Source: Amycolatopsis pretoriensis (GTDB taxonomy: Bacteria; Actinomycetota; Actinomycetes; Mycobacteriales; Pseudonocardiaceae). From it: 64,000 nt of DNA. The number at the start of each line of letters is the position of its first letter. Position 1 is the stretch's first letter. Below are positions 39,785 to 48,405 of the stretch, in pieces. The stretch is taken from the NCBI RefSeq assembly GCF_900107925.1, contig NZ_FNUJ01000004.1, positions 434,001 to 498,000 of the forward strand, given 5' to 3'. A model generated the notes under the pieces. The model saw nothing but the letters and a program-made list of their open reading frames with translations. It was not told where the DNA came from and searched no databases. A program made the position numbers and the translations under genes.

Positions 39785-41632
39785 ATGACGACCACGCTGT
39801 CGGCGCCCGAACACGCCCAGCCCGCTCCCGCGCCCGTCCGGAAACCACGGTGGGTCACGCCTTCCGTGGCCGCGCTCCTGGTCGGGACCGGCCTGCTCTA
39901 CCTGTGGGACCTGGCGAAGACCGGCTGGGCCAACGACTTCTACGCCATGGCCGCCCAGGCCGGCACGTGGAGCTGGAAGGCGCTGTTCTTCGGTTCGCTC
40001 GACCCGGGCAACGTCGTCACCGTCGACAAACCGCCGTTCTCGCTGTGGGTCATGGGGCTGTCCGGCCGGCTCTTCGGCTTCTCCAGCTGGAGCCTGCTCG
40101 TGCCGAACGCGCTCGCCGGGGTCGCGTCGGTCGGCCTGCTCTACCTCGCCGTGCGGCGGCTTTCCGGCCCCGGCGCCGGCCTGCTCGCCGGGTCGGCGCT
40201 CGCGTTGACGCCGGTCGCCGCGCTCATGTTCCGGTACGACAACCCCGATGCCTTCCTCGTGCTGCTGCTCGTCGCCGGCGCCTACTGCGTCGTGCGGGCG
40301 CTCGAGCGTGGGAGCACGACGTGGCTGGTGCTCGCCGGGGTCGCGATCGGGTTCGGCTTCCTCGACAAGATGCTGCAGGCGTTCCTCGTCCTGCCCGCCT
40401 TCGTGCTGGCGTACGCCGTCGCGGCGCCGACGTCGCCCGGCCGCCGCGTCGGGCAGCTTTTCGCGGCGGCCGGGGCGGTCGTCGTTTCGGCGGGCTGGTG
40501 GATCGCGGCCGTCGCGCTGTGGCCGGTCGCCGACCGGCCGTACATCAGCGGGTCGACCGACAACACCGTGCTGGAGCTGGCTTTCGGCTACAACGGCCTC
40601 GGCCGCATCTTCGGGGAAGGCCGCGGCGGTGGCGGGGCGCCGACGGGTGGCTTCGGTGGCCGCGGCTTCGGCGGCGAAACCGGCCTGACGCGGCTGTTCA
40701 GCGGTGAGTTCGGCGCGGAAGCTTCGTGGCTGCTGCCCGCCGCGGTCCTCGGCCTGGTCGCCGGCCTGTGGTTCACGCGGCGCGCGCCCCGCACCGACCG
40801 GACGCGGGCGGCGCTGCTGCTGTGGGGCGGCTGGCTGGTCGTCACCACGCTCGTCTTCAGCTACATGAGCGGGATCATCCACCCGTACTACACGGTCGCG
40901 CTGGCCCCGGGGATCGCCGGCACGCTGGGCATCTCCGCGCGGGAGCTCTGGCGCGGCCGGGCGAACTTCGCGGCCCGCGCGGTGCTGGCCGTCATGCTCG
41001 CGGTCTCCGCGGTGTGGGGGTTCGTGCTCCTGGCGCGGACGCCGGAGTGGCAGCCGTGGATCCGCTACGCGCTGCTCGTGCTCGGCGCGGCCGCCGTCGT
41101 GGCGCTGCTCTTCGGCGCCGACCGCGTCCGGCGGCTGGGTCCGGTCGTGGCCGTGGCCGGCCTGTGCGGCGCGCTGCTCGGGACGGCGTCGTTCACCCTC
41201 GCCACGGCGGCGACCGCGCACTCCGGCGGCACGCCGTCGTCCGGCCCGCCCGTCGCGAGTGGACGCGGTTTCGGCGGCGGCTTCGGTGGGGGACAGACGG
41301 ACGCGGCGGTGATCGACCTGCTGAAGAGCACGACGACGAAGTGGGCCGCGGCGCAGAGCGGGGCGATGCAGTCGGCCGGGCTGGCGCTCTCGAGCGGGCG
41401 ACCGGTGCTCGCGATCGGCGGTTTCAGCGGCAGTGACCCGGCTCCGACGCTCGCGCAGTTCGAGCAGTACGTCGACGCCGGCGACATCCACTACTACGTC
41501 GCCGGCGGGCGTGGCGGGTTCGGTGGCGGCCGCGGGACCTCGGGCGAGATCCAGTCCTGGGTCGAGCAAAATTTCGCGCCGGTCACCGTCGGGGAGACCA
41601 CGATTTACGACCTGACAAAATCGGTCAATTGA
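39785..41632 (+). CDS. GT39-family membrane glycosyltransferase (PMT_2/ArnT-like)
   Basis: This 615-residue polytopic enzyme uses polyprenyl-phosphate sugars outside the membrane. It has DFYAMAAQAGTWSWKALFFG early in the first extracellular loop (Asp at about 52), VTVDKPPFSLWV and about ten or eleven transmembrane helices. Gly-rich loops (GRGGGGAPTGGFGGRGFGG at about 280; FGGGFGGG at about 500) and a C-terminal extracellular domain with YYVAGGRGGFGGG follow. ATG 39785 is preferred over GTG 39776. It follows the kinase gene but has its own promoter with PhoP-box-like repeats. The acceptor is unknown. Confidence 0.9.
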   Translation: MTTTLSAPEHAQPAPAPVRKPRWVTPSVAALLVGTGLLYLWDLAKTGWANDFYAMAAQAGTWSWKALFFGSLDPGNVVTVDKPPFSLWVMGLSGRLFGFSSWSLLVPNALAGVASVGLLYLAVRRLSGPGAGLLAGSALALTPVAALMFRYDNPDAFLVLLLVAGAYCVVRALERGSTTWLVLAGVAIGFGFLDKMLQAFLVLPAFVLAYAVAAPTSPGRRVGQLFAAAGAVVVSAGWWIAAVALWPVADRPYISGSTDNTVLELAFGYNGLGRIFGEGRGGGGAPTGGFGGRGFGGETGLTRLFSGEFGAEASWLLPAAVLGLVAGLWFTRRAPRTDRTRAALLLWGGWLVVTTLVFSYMSGIIHPYYTVALAPGIAGTLGISARELWRGRANFAARAVLAVMLAVSAVWGFVLLARTPEWQPWIRYALLVLGAAAVVALLFGADRVRRLGPVVAVAGLCGALLGTASFTLATAATAHSGGTPSSGPPVASGRGFGGGFGGGQTDAAVIDLLKSTTTKWAAAQSGAMQSAGLALSSGRPVLAIGGFSGSDPAPTLAQFEQYVDAGDIHYYVAGGRGGFGGGRGTSGEIQSWVEQNFAPVTVGETTIYDLTKSVN

Positions 41633-42189
41633 TCGAAATTCGGCCGAATGTTTCAGGCGTGTTAACAGTCGAGGAATCGTTCGCGCCACCGATAGCGCAT
41701 GCGCTATCGGTGGAGACGAACACCTGTTCGAAACCCGGTCTCGCTGAACGGGTAATTACGAACGATTGTTCGGTTCCCATTCGTAGCGCTCGGTGATGAT
41801 CACGGCGCGGCGTAACGATGAGGGACTACGGCCCGTGCAACTGCACGGGACCGCGGCCCGGATCTTGGCCGGGCGGCCGACAGAAACACGCGCGTACTTG
41901 ATCTCCGGGACGGCCGATGTTGCTGGTTGACACGGTTGTTGGTCACTCGTTCGGATGCACTGGTGAGGCGTTGTGGGGATCTTGTGCTACTCGCTAGGCT
42001 CTCCGCCGGGTGAGGGACAAGGGGTGGCCGATCCGGTGTGCTGACCAACCGGATCTCACTGGGTGTGGGTGCTCCCGGTGCGTGTTCTCTTGCCCGTGAC
42101 CCGATCAGGTGCGTCTGGAAGAGAGCAGCGATGACTGTGCGCTTTCGGCGCCGCAACACTCCACTTCCCCCGCCATTGGGAGTTTCGCT
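41633..42189 (+). other. long intergenic region / 5' leader of transporter operon
   Basis: No convincing gene is seen in this 557-base gap. It holds a 28-bp palindrome (41686-41713), a hairpin with arms CCCGTGCA/TGCACGGG (41832-41849), a possible promoter TTGTGG-N18-TAGGCT (41971-42000) and a hairpin with arms GATCCGGT/ACCGGATC (42030-42055). If that promoter is used, the transporter mRNA has a leader of about 180 bases. I could not match the leader to a known riboswitch. Confidence 0.5.
41686..41713. repeat. 28-bp perfect palindrome
   Basis: The arm CCACCGATAGCGCA is followed immediately by its exact complement, with no loop, 53 bases after the GT39 stop. With no T tract it looks more like a protein-binding site or a resolution/replication element than a terminator. 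Confidence 0.8.
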
Positions 42190-43197
42190 GTGACTTTCCG
42201 CCCCCGTCGGCTGACGGTGCTCCTGACTTTGCTGACCCTCGCCGGCGTAACCGCCCTTTCCGGGTGCAGCGACAGCGACGCCTCCGGCACCGGCGGCAAG
42301 ATCACCCTCGGGTTCAGCGCGTGGCCGGGCTGGTTCCCCTGGCAGGTGGCGCAGGAACAGGGACTGTTCGCGAAGAACGGCGTGAACGTCGACCTGAAGT
42401 ACTTCGACAACTACACCGACAGCATCAACGCGCTTTCCAGCGGCGCCATCGACGCGAACAGCCAGACCCTCAACGACACGCTTTCCTCGGCCTCCGGCGG
42501 CGCCAAGCTGTCGATCGTGCTGGTGAACGACAACTCCACCGGCAACGACAAGATCATCGCCCGCGAGGGCATCAACGCCGTCGCCGACCTGAAGGGCAAG
42601 AAGGTCGCGGTCGAGCAGGGCACGGTCGACCACTACCTCCTGCTGCTCGCGCTGCAGGAAGCGAAACTGACCGAAAAGGACATCGAGCTGGTCAACCTGC
42701 CGACCGACGCCGCCGCGGCCGCGTTCGTCGCCGGCCAGGTCGACGCGGTGGGCGCGTTCGCGCCCTTCACCTCGAAGGCCCTCGAACGCCAGGGCAGCCG
42801 CGCGATCTCGACGTCGGCGGAGTTCCCCGGTGCGATCCCGGACCACCTCGTCACGTCGCAGAAGCTGGTCAAGGAGCGCCCGAAGGACGTCCAGGCGCTG
42901 GTCGACACCTGGTTCGAGACGCTGACCTGGATCAAGAACAACAAGGACGCGGCCGTCGGGATCATGGCCAAGCGCGGCGGCGTCTCCGACGCCGACTACA
43001 AGACCTACGACGCCGGCACCACGATCTTCACCCGCCAGCAGAACATCGACGCGTTCACACCCGGGGTCACCGCGCAGCACCTCGACTTCCAGGCGAACAA
43101 GATCATCGACTTCATCGTGAACACCGGGCTCGCGCAGCAGCGGCCGGCGCTGGACGGGCTGTTCGACGACCAGTTCGTGAAGGCCGCGCCGCAGTGA
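42190..43197 (+). CDS. ABC transporter substrate-binding lipoprotein (NMT1/SsuA-like)
   Basis: This 335-residue lipoprotein has a signal ending TALSGC (Cys at about 26) and the NMT1/THI5-type domain: ITLGFSAWPGWFPWQVAQEQ, GLFAKNGVNVDLKYFDNYTD, INAVADLKGKKVAVEQGT. This group captures sulfonates, taurine, nitrate or thiamine precursors; the ligand cannot be told. GTG 42190 with GGGAG upstream is used because it starts the signal sequence. Permease and ATPase genes overlap downstream, giving a complete importer. Confidence 0.9.
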   Translation: MTFRPRRLTVLLTLLTLAGVTALSGCSDSDASGTGGKITLGFSAWPGWFPWQVAQEQGLFAKNGVNVDLKYFDNYTDSINALSSGAIDANSQTLNDTLSSASGGAKLSIVLVNDNSTGNDKIIAREGINAVADLKGKKVAVEQGTVDHYLLLLALQEAKLTEKDIELVNLPTDAAAAAFVAGQVDAVGAFAPFTSKALERQGSRAISTSAEFPGAIPDHLVTSQKLVKERPKDVQALVDTWFETLTWIKNNKDAAVGIMAKRGGVSDADYKTYDAGTTIFTRQQNIDAFTPGVTAQHLDFQANKIIDFIVNTGLAQQRPALDGLFDDQFVKAAPQ

Positions 43198-44066
43198 CCG
43201 GGCCGACCCAGCAGCTCGCCGAACGCCGGGAGTCGGGGCGCCCGGCCTGGGCCCCGCTCCCGCGCCGGGCCGCGCCCAGGACCGCGTCCGCGCTGTTTTC
43301 CTTGCGCACGCCCATTTCCGCTGGTGCGCGCTGGACGCTCGCGGTGCTGTCGTTCGCGATCCCGTTCGTCGCCTGGGTCGTGCTGAGCGTCAGCGGGGCC
43401 GTCGACTCGACGTTCCTGCCGTCGCCGGCCGCGGTGGTCAAGGCCGGCGTCGACATGGCGGGCACCGGTGAGCTCTTCGACGACCTCTGGGCGACGACCC
43501 AGCGGGTGCTCGAAGGCTTCGGCCTCGCCGTGCTCGTCTCGGTGCCGCTCGGCATCCTGATGGGCACGTTCACCGCCGGACAGGCGTTCTTCGAGCCGCT
43601 GATCGGGCTGCTGCGCTACCTGCCGGCGAGCGCGTTCATCCCGCTGCTGATCATCTGGCTCGGCCTCGGCGAGCCGTCGAAGATCGCCATCCTCTTCATC
43701 GGCACGGTCTTCTTCAACACGCTGATGACCGCCGACGTCGTCCGCGGCGTGCCGGGCGCGCTCATCGACGTCTCCTACACCCTCGGCGCGCGCCGCGGCG
43801 AAGTGCTGCGCAAGGTCGTCGTGCCGCATTCGCTGCCGGGCATGCTCGACGCCATCCGCGTCAACGCCGCCGCGGCGTGGAACTTCGTGGTCGTCGCCGA
43901 GCTGATCAACTCCTCGGCCGGCCTCGGCTACCGGATCGTCCGCGCGCAGCGGTTCCTGCAGACCGACAAGATCTTCGCCGTGCTCGTGGTCATCGGGATC
44001 GCCGGGCTGGTCATCGACGTCCTGCTGCGCCTGCTGCGCACGCGGGTCGGGAAGTGGGCGGCATGA
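43194..44066 (+). CDS. ABC transporter permease
   Basis: This 290-residue inner-membrane protein has an unusually long basic N-terminus (about 1-45) before TM1 (about 47-68), and in total about six helices. The EAA-type loop that docks the ATPase reads DVSYTLGARRGEVLRKVVVP, followed by HSLPGMLDAIRVNAAAAW. It is of the SsuC/TauC type. GTG 43194 overlaps the preceding stop (GTGA), and the ATPase start overlaps its own stop. Confidence 0.93.
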   Translation: MTGPTQQLAERRESGRPAWAPLPRRAAPRTASALFSLRTPISAGARWTLAVLSFAIPFVAWVVLSVSGAVDSTFLPSPAAVVKAGVDMAGTGELFDDLWATTQRVLEGFGLAVLVSVPLGILMGTFTAGQAFFEPLIGLLRYLPASAFIPLLIIWLGLGEPSKIAILFIGTVFFNTLMTADVVRGVPGALIDVSYTLGARRGEVLRKVVVPHSLPGMLDAIRVNAAAAWNFVVVAELINSSAGLGYRIVRAQRFLQTDKIFAVLVVIGIAGLVIDVLLRLLRTRVGKWAA

Positions 44067-44851
44067 CGCTGGAACTGCGGAACGTCGCCAAGGACTACAC
44101 CGTGCGCGGCAAGGTGACCCGCGCGCTCGACGGCGTCGACCTCGAGGTGCTGCGCGGCGAGTTCGTCTGCGTCGTCGGCGCGAGCGGCTCGGGCAAGTCG
44201 ACGCTGCTTTCGCTGGTGGCCGGGCTCGGCAAGCCGACCGAGGGCGAGATCGTGCTCGACGGCGTCCCGGTGACCGGCCCCGGCCCGGACCGCGGGCTCG
44301 TCTTCCAGGCGGGTGCGCTCTACCCGTGGCGCACCGTCGAGAAGAACGTCGCGTTCGGACTGGAGCTGCTGCCGGTCGACGCGGCCGAGCGCGCCAAGCG
44401 CGTGGACTGGTACCTCGCCGAAACCGGCCTGCACGCCGTGCGCAAGTCGCTGCCGAAACAGCTTTCGGGCGGCCAGAAGCAGCGCGTCGCGATCGCGCGG
44501 GCGCTGGCGTGCGAACCGGACGTTCTGCTGCTGGACGAACCCTTCGGCGCCTTGGACGTCCAGACCAAAGAGGACATGCAGGTGCTCATCCGCCAGGTGT
44601 GGGCCGACACCGGCACCACGGTGCTGATGGTCACCCACGACGTCGAGGAAGCGGTTTTCCTGGGCGGCCGGGTGGTGGTGCTCGCCTCCGACCCCGGCCG
44701 CATCGCCGCCGACGTCGAGGTGACGCTGCCCGCGGAGCGGGACCTGGCGGTGAAGCGCGAACCGCGGTTCCTCGCGCTGCGCGCCCGGATCGAGGACCTG
44801 GTCCGGGAGCAGCACCGCGGGCACGTGAGCCGGGTGGCCGCGGACGGGTGA
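44063..44851 (+). CDS. ABC transporter ATP-binding protein (SsuB/TauB type)
   Basis: This 262-residue ATPase has Walker A GASGSGKST (about residues 39-47), Q loop VFQAGALYPW, signature LSGGQKQR, Walker B VLLLDEPFGALD and the H-loop MVTHDVEEA. The PW after the Q loop and VEEA after the H loop are typical of nitrate/sulfonate/taurine importers. ATG 44063 overlaps the permease stop. The cvnA gene starts 25 bases after its stop, so transporter and conservon are probably one transcript. Confidence 0.94.
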   Translation: MTLELRNVAKDYTVRGKVTRALDGVDLEVLRGEFVCVVGASGSGKSTLLSLVAGLGKPTEGEIVLDGVPVTGPGPDRGLVFQAGALYPWRTVEKNVAFGLELLPVDAAERAKRVDWYLAETGLHAVRKSLPKQLSGGQKQRVAIARALACEPDVLLLDEPFGALDVQTKEDMQVLIRQVWADTGTTVLMVTHDVEEAVFLGGRVVVLASDPGRIAADVEVTLPAERDLAVKREPRFLALRARIEDLVREQHRGHVSRVAADG

Positions 44852-44876
44852 GAACGGAAGACGGGAAGGTGGCGGG

Positions 44877-47627
44877 ATGAGGCACGGCGGGGCGACCGCG
44901 GAACGGGCCGGCGGCGGGGGGATCCTGGCCCGGCTCGGCATTCGCGGCAAGCTGAACCTGCTGCTCCTGCCCCCGCTGGCCGCGGTGGTGCTGGTGTCGG
45001 TGCCGTTCGTGCTGACGCAGGCGAGCAGCGCGATGGCCGCGTCGCAGTCGGCGACGGTGGCGCGGCACACGCAGCAGCTCGGCGGCCTGGTCTGGCAGCT
45101 GCAGCGCGAACGGCTGCTCACCGGCGCCTTCGTCGCGACGCCGTCGGCGCCACCGGACCAGATGCTCCAGCAGCAGAAGACGGTGGACGCGACCGTCGAG
45201 AGCGTCCGGTCGGCACTGGGTTCCGGCGCGCCGGACGAGCTTTCCGCGGCCCTGACCCGGATCGGCTCGCTGAACGAGCTGCGGCACAACGCGCAGCTGC
45301 GCGGCGTCGCGCTCGACAGCGTCGCCCGGACCTACCACGCGGTGATCGGAGCGGTGATCGACTCGCTGCGGCTGGTCCCGCAGCTCACCAGCGACGCCGA
45401 GGGCACCCGGGAGCTGACCGCGCTGGAGGCGCTGCTGCGCGCGAACGAGGAGAACTCGTTGCGCGGCATGGCGTTGATCGTGACGGCGGTGTCGCCCGAC
45501 GCCGGCCGGTCCATCCTGGACGACGCGACCCAGCAGGCGCCGATCTTCACCGAGCGGTTCGTCCAGCAGGCCGACGACGAAGAGGACCGCGACCAGTCCG
45601 CGCTGGTCGTCAACGTCGAGGGCAGCGATGCCGGCCGCCGGATCGACGAGCTCGCCGGCCAGATCGACAACCCGCGGGACGCGGCCGGCACCACGCGGTA
45701 CGTCACCGACGTCCTCACCGCGTCCGAAAGCCAGGCGGGCCAGCGGAAACTCGTGCAGGAGCGGGTCACCGGCGAGATCGCCGACGCGGCGACCGGGCGA
45801 GCCGACGCCGGCGCCCGGCTGGCCTGGACGGTCGGCATCGGGGCCGGGCTGCTGTTCCTGCTGGTCGCCTTCCTCGCCGTCGCGGTCTCCCGCTCGATCG
45901 CCCGGCCGCTGCGACGGCTGACCACCGCGGCGACGTCGGTCGCCGACCTCGCCGGCACGGAACTCGTCCGCGTGACCGACACCGAGGAGGCCGAGCAGCA
46001 GGTCCCGCGGCTGGCCACCATCGACGTCGTCTCGAGCGACGAGCTCGGCAAGCTGGCCGCCGCGTTCAACCGGGTCCAGACCACCGCGGCCGAACTGGTC
46101 GAACGGCAGGCGCTCACCCGGCGCAACACCAGCCTGATGTTCGCGAACGTCGCCAAGCGCACGCAGAACCTCGTCGGCCGCCAGCTCGCGCTGATCGACG
46201 AGGTCGAGCGCAACGAGCAGGACACCCGGCTGCTGGCCAGCCTCTACCGGCTCGACCACCTCTCGACCCGCCTGCGCCGCAACGCCGACAACCTGCTCGT
46301 GGTGTCCGGCACCCGCGACGAAACCCGGATCGCCGGCCCGATCGAGCTGTCCACGGCCCTGCGTTCCGCGCTCGCCGAGATCGAGGACTACCAGCGCGTC
46401 AAGCTCGGGGTCGTCGCGGAGATCCTGCTGTCCTCGGCCCTCGGCGCCGACCTGGTGCTGGTGTTCGCCGAGCTGCTCGAGAACGCGACGTCGTTCTCGC
46501 CGCCGGGGTCGATGGTCGAGGTCGACACGATGCTGCTGGCCGGCGGGTCGTGCCTGGTGAACATCGTCGACCACGGCATCGGCATGACCGCCGAGAAGCT
46601 GGCCGAGGAGAACCAGCGGCTCGTCGAGCGCGAACGCCTCGAGCTGGCCCCGACCAGTGTGCTCGGCCTGTTCGTGGTGGGCCGCCTCGCGCGGCGGCAC
46701 GACCTGGGCGTCGAACTGCTCGCGACGCCGACCACCGGCGGCGTGACCGCGCGGCTGACGATCCCGCCGTCGCTGTTCAGCCACCGCTCGGGGCTGCGGC
46801 AGCCGAACCCCGCGCCGACGCCGATCGAGGCGCGGCCCGCCGAGGCCGTCGCGGTGTCCACTTCGGACGTTCCGCGGCCGGCCGAGCCGTTGCCGGCGCC
46901 GGCGATCCCGGCGCTGCTCAGCGTCGCGCACGCCAACGGCTTCCGCTGGTTCAACCAGCTGGAACCGGTGTGGCCGGACGCCGAACCCGCCGAGCCCGCG
47001 GCCGAACCGGAAGCCGAGAGCCGCGGTGGCCTGCGCCGCCGGGTCCGCGGCGCCCAGCTGCCCGGCCCCGGCGCGACCGCGCCGGTGGCCGCGGAGAAAC
47101 CGCGCCACGACCCGGAGGCGACCCGCGCCGCGATGGACGGCTTCGAGAGCGCCTTCGTCAAAGCGTCACTTTCACGTGAAAGTGCCCACCAGGGGACGGA
47201 GCTTTCACGTGAAAGCTCCGACCTGGGACCCGAGCTTTCACGTGAAAGCTCCGTCCCGCCCTCGCCGGGTGACGGCGCCTCGCTGCCGGTGCGCGTGCCC
47301 GGGGACTCGGCGATGCCCGCGTCCCACCCGGCGCGCGGCCTCGCCACCCCGCCGGCCGGTGTCCCGGCCGCCCCGCAGTCCCGGGACGGCCTGGTCCGCC
47401 GGGTCCCCGGTGCCCAGCTCGCCCCCGGCCTGCGCCCGCAGGCCACGGGCAGGCCGATCGCCCGCGCCGTCGTGAACCGCACCAGGCGGGACCCGGCGGC
47501 CGAGCGAGCGGCGTTCGACGCGTTCGCCGCCGGCCTCGCCAAGGCGGACGTGGTGACGGCAGACAGCCCGCCGCCTGGCGTGGTCGCCGGTCGTGTGACG
47601 GAACGAGCAGAAGAGAGCAGGAAATGA
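44877..47627 (+). CDS. cvnA: conservon sensor kinase CvnA (nitrate/nitrite-sensing-domain type)
   Basis: This 916-residue membrane protein has TM1 (about 26-48), an extracellular NIT-type helical domain (about 50-310), TM2 (about 316-338), HAMP (about 340-410), a dimerisation helix without a normal HisKA box, and a HATPase domain (about 480-640; LLENATSFSPPGS, DHGIGMTAEKL). A long disordered tail (about 640-916) contains an 11-residue repeat (ELSRESS...) at about 763-791, encoded by palindromic DNA. In Streptomyces, CvnA with CvnB-D forms a membrane-linked, G-protein-like signalling unit. The next gene overlaps by ATGA. Confidence 0.93.
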   Translation: MRHGGATAERAGGGGILARLGIRGKLNLLLLPPLAAVVLVSVPFVLTQASSAMAASQSATVARHTQQLGGLVWQLQRERLLTGAFVATPSAPPDQMLQQQKTVDATVESVRSALGSGAPDELSAALTRIGSLNELRHNAQLRGVALDSVARTYHAVIGAVIDSLRLVPQLTSDAEGTRELTALEALLRANEENSLRGMALIVTAVSPDAGRSILDDATQQAPIFTERFVQQADDEEDRDQSALVVNVEGSDAGRRIDELAGQIDNPRDAAGTTRYVTDVLTASESQAGQRKLVQERVTGEIADAATGRADAGARLAWTVGIGAGLLFLLVAFLAVAVSRSIARPLRRLTTAATSVADLAGTELVRVTDTEEAEQQVPRLATIDVVSSDELGKLAAAFNRVQTTAAELVERQALTRRNTSLMFANVAKRTQNLVGRQLALIDEVERNEQDTRLLASLYRLDHLSTRLRRNADNLLVVSGTRDETRIAGPIELSTALRSALAEIEDYQRVKLGVVAEILLSSALGADLVLVFAELLENATSFSPPGSMVEVDTMLLAGGSCLVNIVDHGIGMTAEKLAEENQRLVERERLELAPTSVLGLFVVGRLARRHDLGVELLATPTTGGVTARLTIPPSLFSHRSGLRQPNPAPTPIEARPAEAVAVSTSDVPRPAEPLPAPAIPALLSVAHANGFRWFNQLEPVWPDAEPAEPAAEPEAESRGGLRRRVRGAQLPGPGATAPVAAEKPRHDPEATRAAMDGFESAFVKASLSRESAHQGTELSRESSDLGPELSRESSVPPSPGDGASLPVRVPGDSAMPASHPARGLATPPAGVPAAPQSRDGLVRRVPGAQLAPGLRPQATGRPIARAVVNRTRRDPAAERAAFDAFAAGLAKADVVTADSPPPGVVAGRVTERAEESRK
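47167..47251. repeat. three in-frame palindromes, 33-bp period
   Basis: Perfect palindromes centred on CTTTCACGTGAAAG lie at 47167-47184 (18 bp), 47197-47220 (24 bp) and 47232-47251 (20 bp), with centres exactly 33 bases apart. All are read in the same frame as LSRES within the disordered tail of CvnA. They look like a palindromic element multiplied inside a coding region. Confidence 0.92.
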
Positions 47628-48058
47628 GCATCCCCGCAGCCGGTGTCAGCGTCGAAGCCCAGAACTTCAACTGGCTGGTGAGCCGCTTCGCCCAGCACAC
47701 GGCGGGCGCGATCGCCGCCATCGCGGTTTCGGCCGACGGCTTGCTGATCGCGATGTCGTCGGAGCTCGAGCGGTCCAACGCCGACCGCCTCGCCGCGATC
47801 TCCTCCGCCATGCTCGGCCTCGCCCACGGCGTCTCCGAGAGCCACCCGCTCGGCTCGCCGGACAAGGTGATCATCGAGCTGGAGCACGGCTACCTGCTGG
47901 TCTGCACCATCAGCATCGGCTGTTCGCTCGGCGTGCTGGCCAACAAGCAGGCGAGCCTCGGCACGATCGCCTACGAGATGGCGATGTTCGCCAACCGCGC
48001 CACCGAAGTCCTCACGCCGGGGCTCATCGAGGAGCTGAAGAACACCGTGGGTGCGTGA
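47624..48058 (+). CDS. cvnB: roadblock/LC7 protein CvnB
   Basis: This 144-residue cytoplasmic protein of the roadblock/LC7 fold has NFNWLVSRFAQHTAGAIAAIAV, SADGLLIAMSSELERSNAD and HGYLLVCTISIGCSLGVLAN. CvnB is thought to bind the GTPase CvnD and act like a regulatory or GTPase-activating partner. ATG 47624 overlaps the cvnA stop, and its own TGA overlaps the next ATG, so the whole set is translationally coupled. Confidence 0.95.
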   Translation: MSIPAAGVSVEAQNFNWLVSRFAQHTAGAIAAIAVSADGLLIAMSSELERSNADRLAAISSAMLGLAHGVSESHPLGSPDKVIIELEHGYLLVCTISIGCSLGVLANKQASLGTIAYEMAMFANRATEVLTPGLIEELKNTVGA

Positions 48059-48405
48059 TGACCGAAGAGCCTTCGCTGCTGCGGCCGTACCTGATGACCT
48101 CGGGGCGGGCCCAGCCGGTCGACCAGAGCCTGGAGATCGAGGCGCAGGTGATGACGTCCCGCCTGGGCGCGAAGTCGCACCCGAAGCTCACCTTCGAACG
48201 GCAGGAAATCGTTTCCCTCTGCCGCAACACCATGTCGGTCGCCGAGGTGGCGGCCATGCTCGGCCTCCACATCGGCGTCGCCCGCGTGCTGGTGGCCGAC
48301 CTCGCCGAGCTGGGCTACGTCGTCGTCCGGCGGCCGGCGAACCACACGTCGCAAGACCTCGGCATGATCGAAAGGGTCATTCGTGGACTCGAAGCCATTC
48401 ACTGA
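48055..48405 (+). CDS. cvnC: DUF742 protein CvnC
   Basis: This 116-residue protein has the DUF742 winged-helix-like layout: LLRPYLMTSGRAQPVDQSLE, FERQEIVSLCRNTMSVAEVA, AAMLGLHIGVARVLVADLAE. It is the third conserved conservon component, of unknown biochemical role. ATG 48055 overlaps the cvnB stop, and the GTPase start lies 23 bases inside its 3' end. Confidence 0.95.
   Translation: MMTEEPSLLRPYLMTSGRAQPVDQSLEIEAQVMTSRLGAKSHPKLTFERQEIVSLCRNTMSVAEVAAMLGLHIGVARVLVADLAELGYVVVRRPANHTSQDLGMIERVIRGLEAIH

Noticed and set aside
42005..42189. TPP or other known riboswitch before the NMT1-type binding protein
   Set aside because: The CTGAGA and ACCTGATC-type cores are not in the right order or strand; only an unassigned hairpin is seen.
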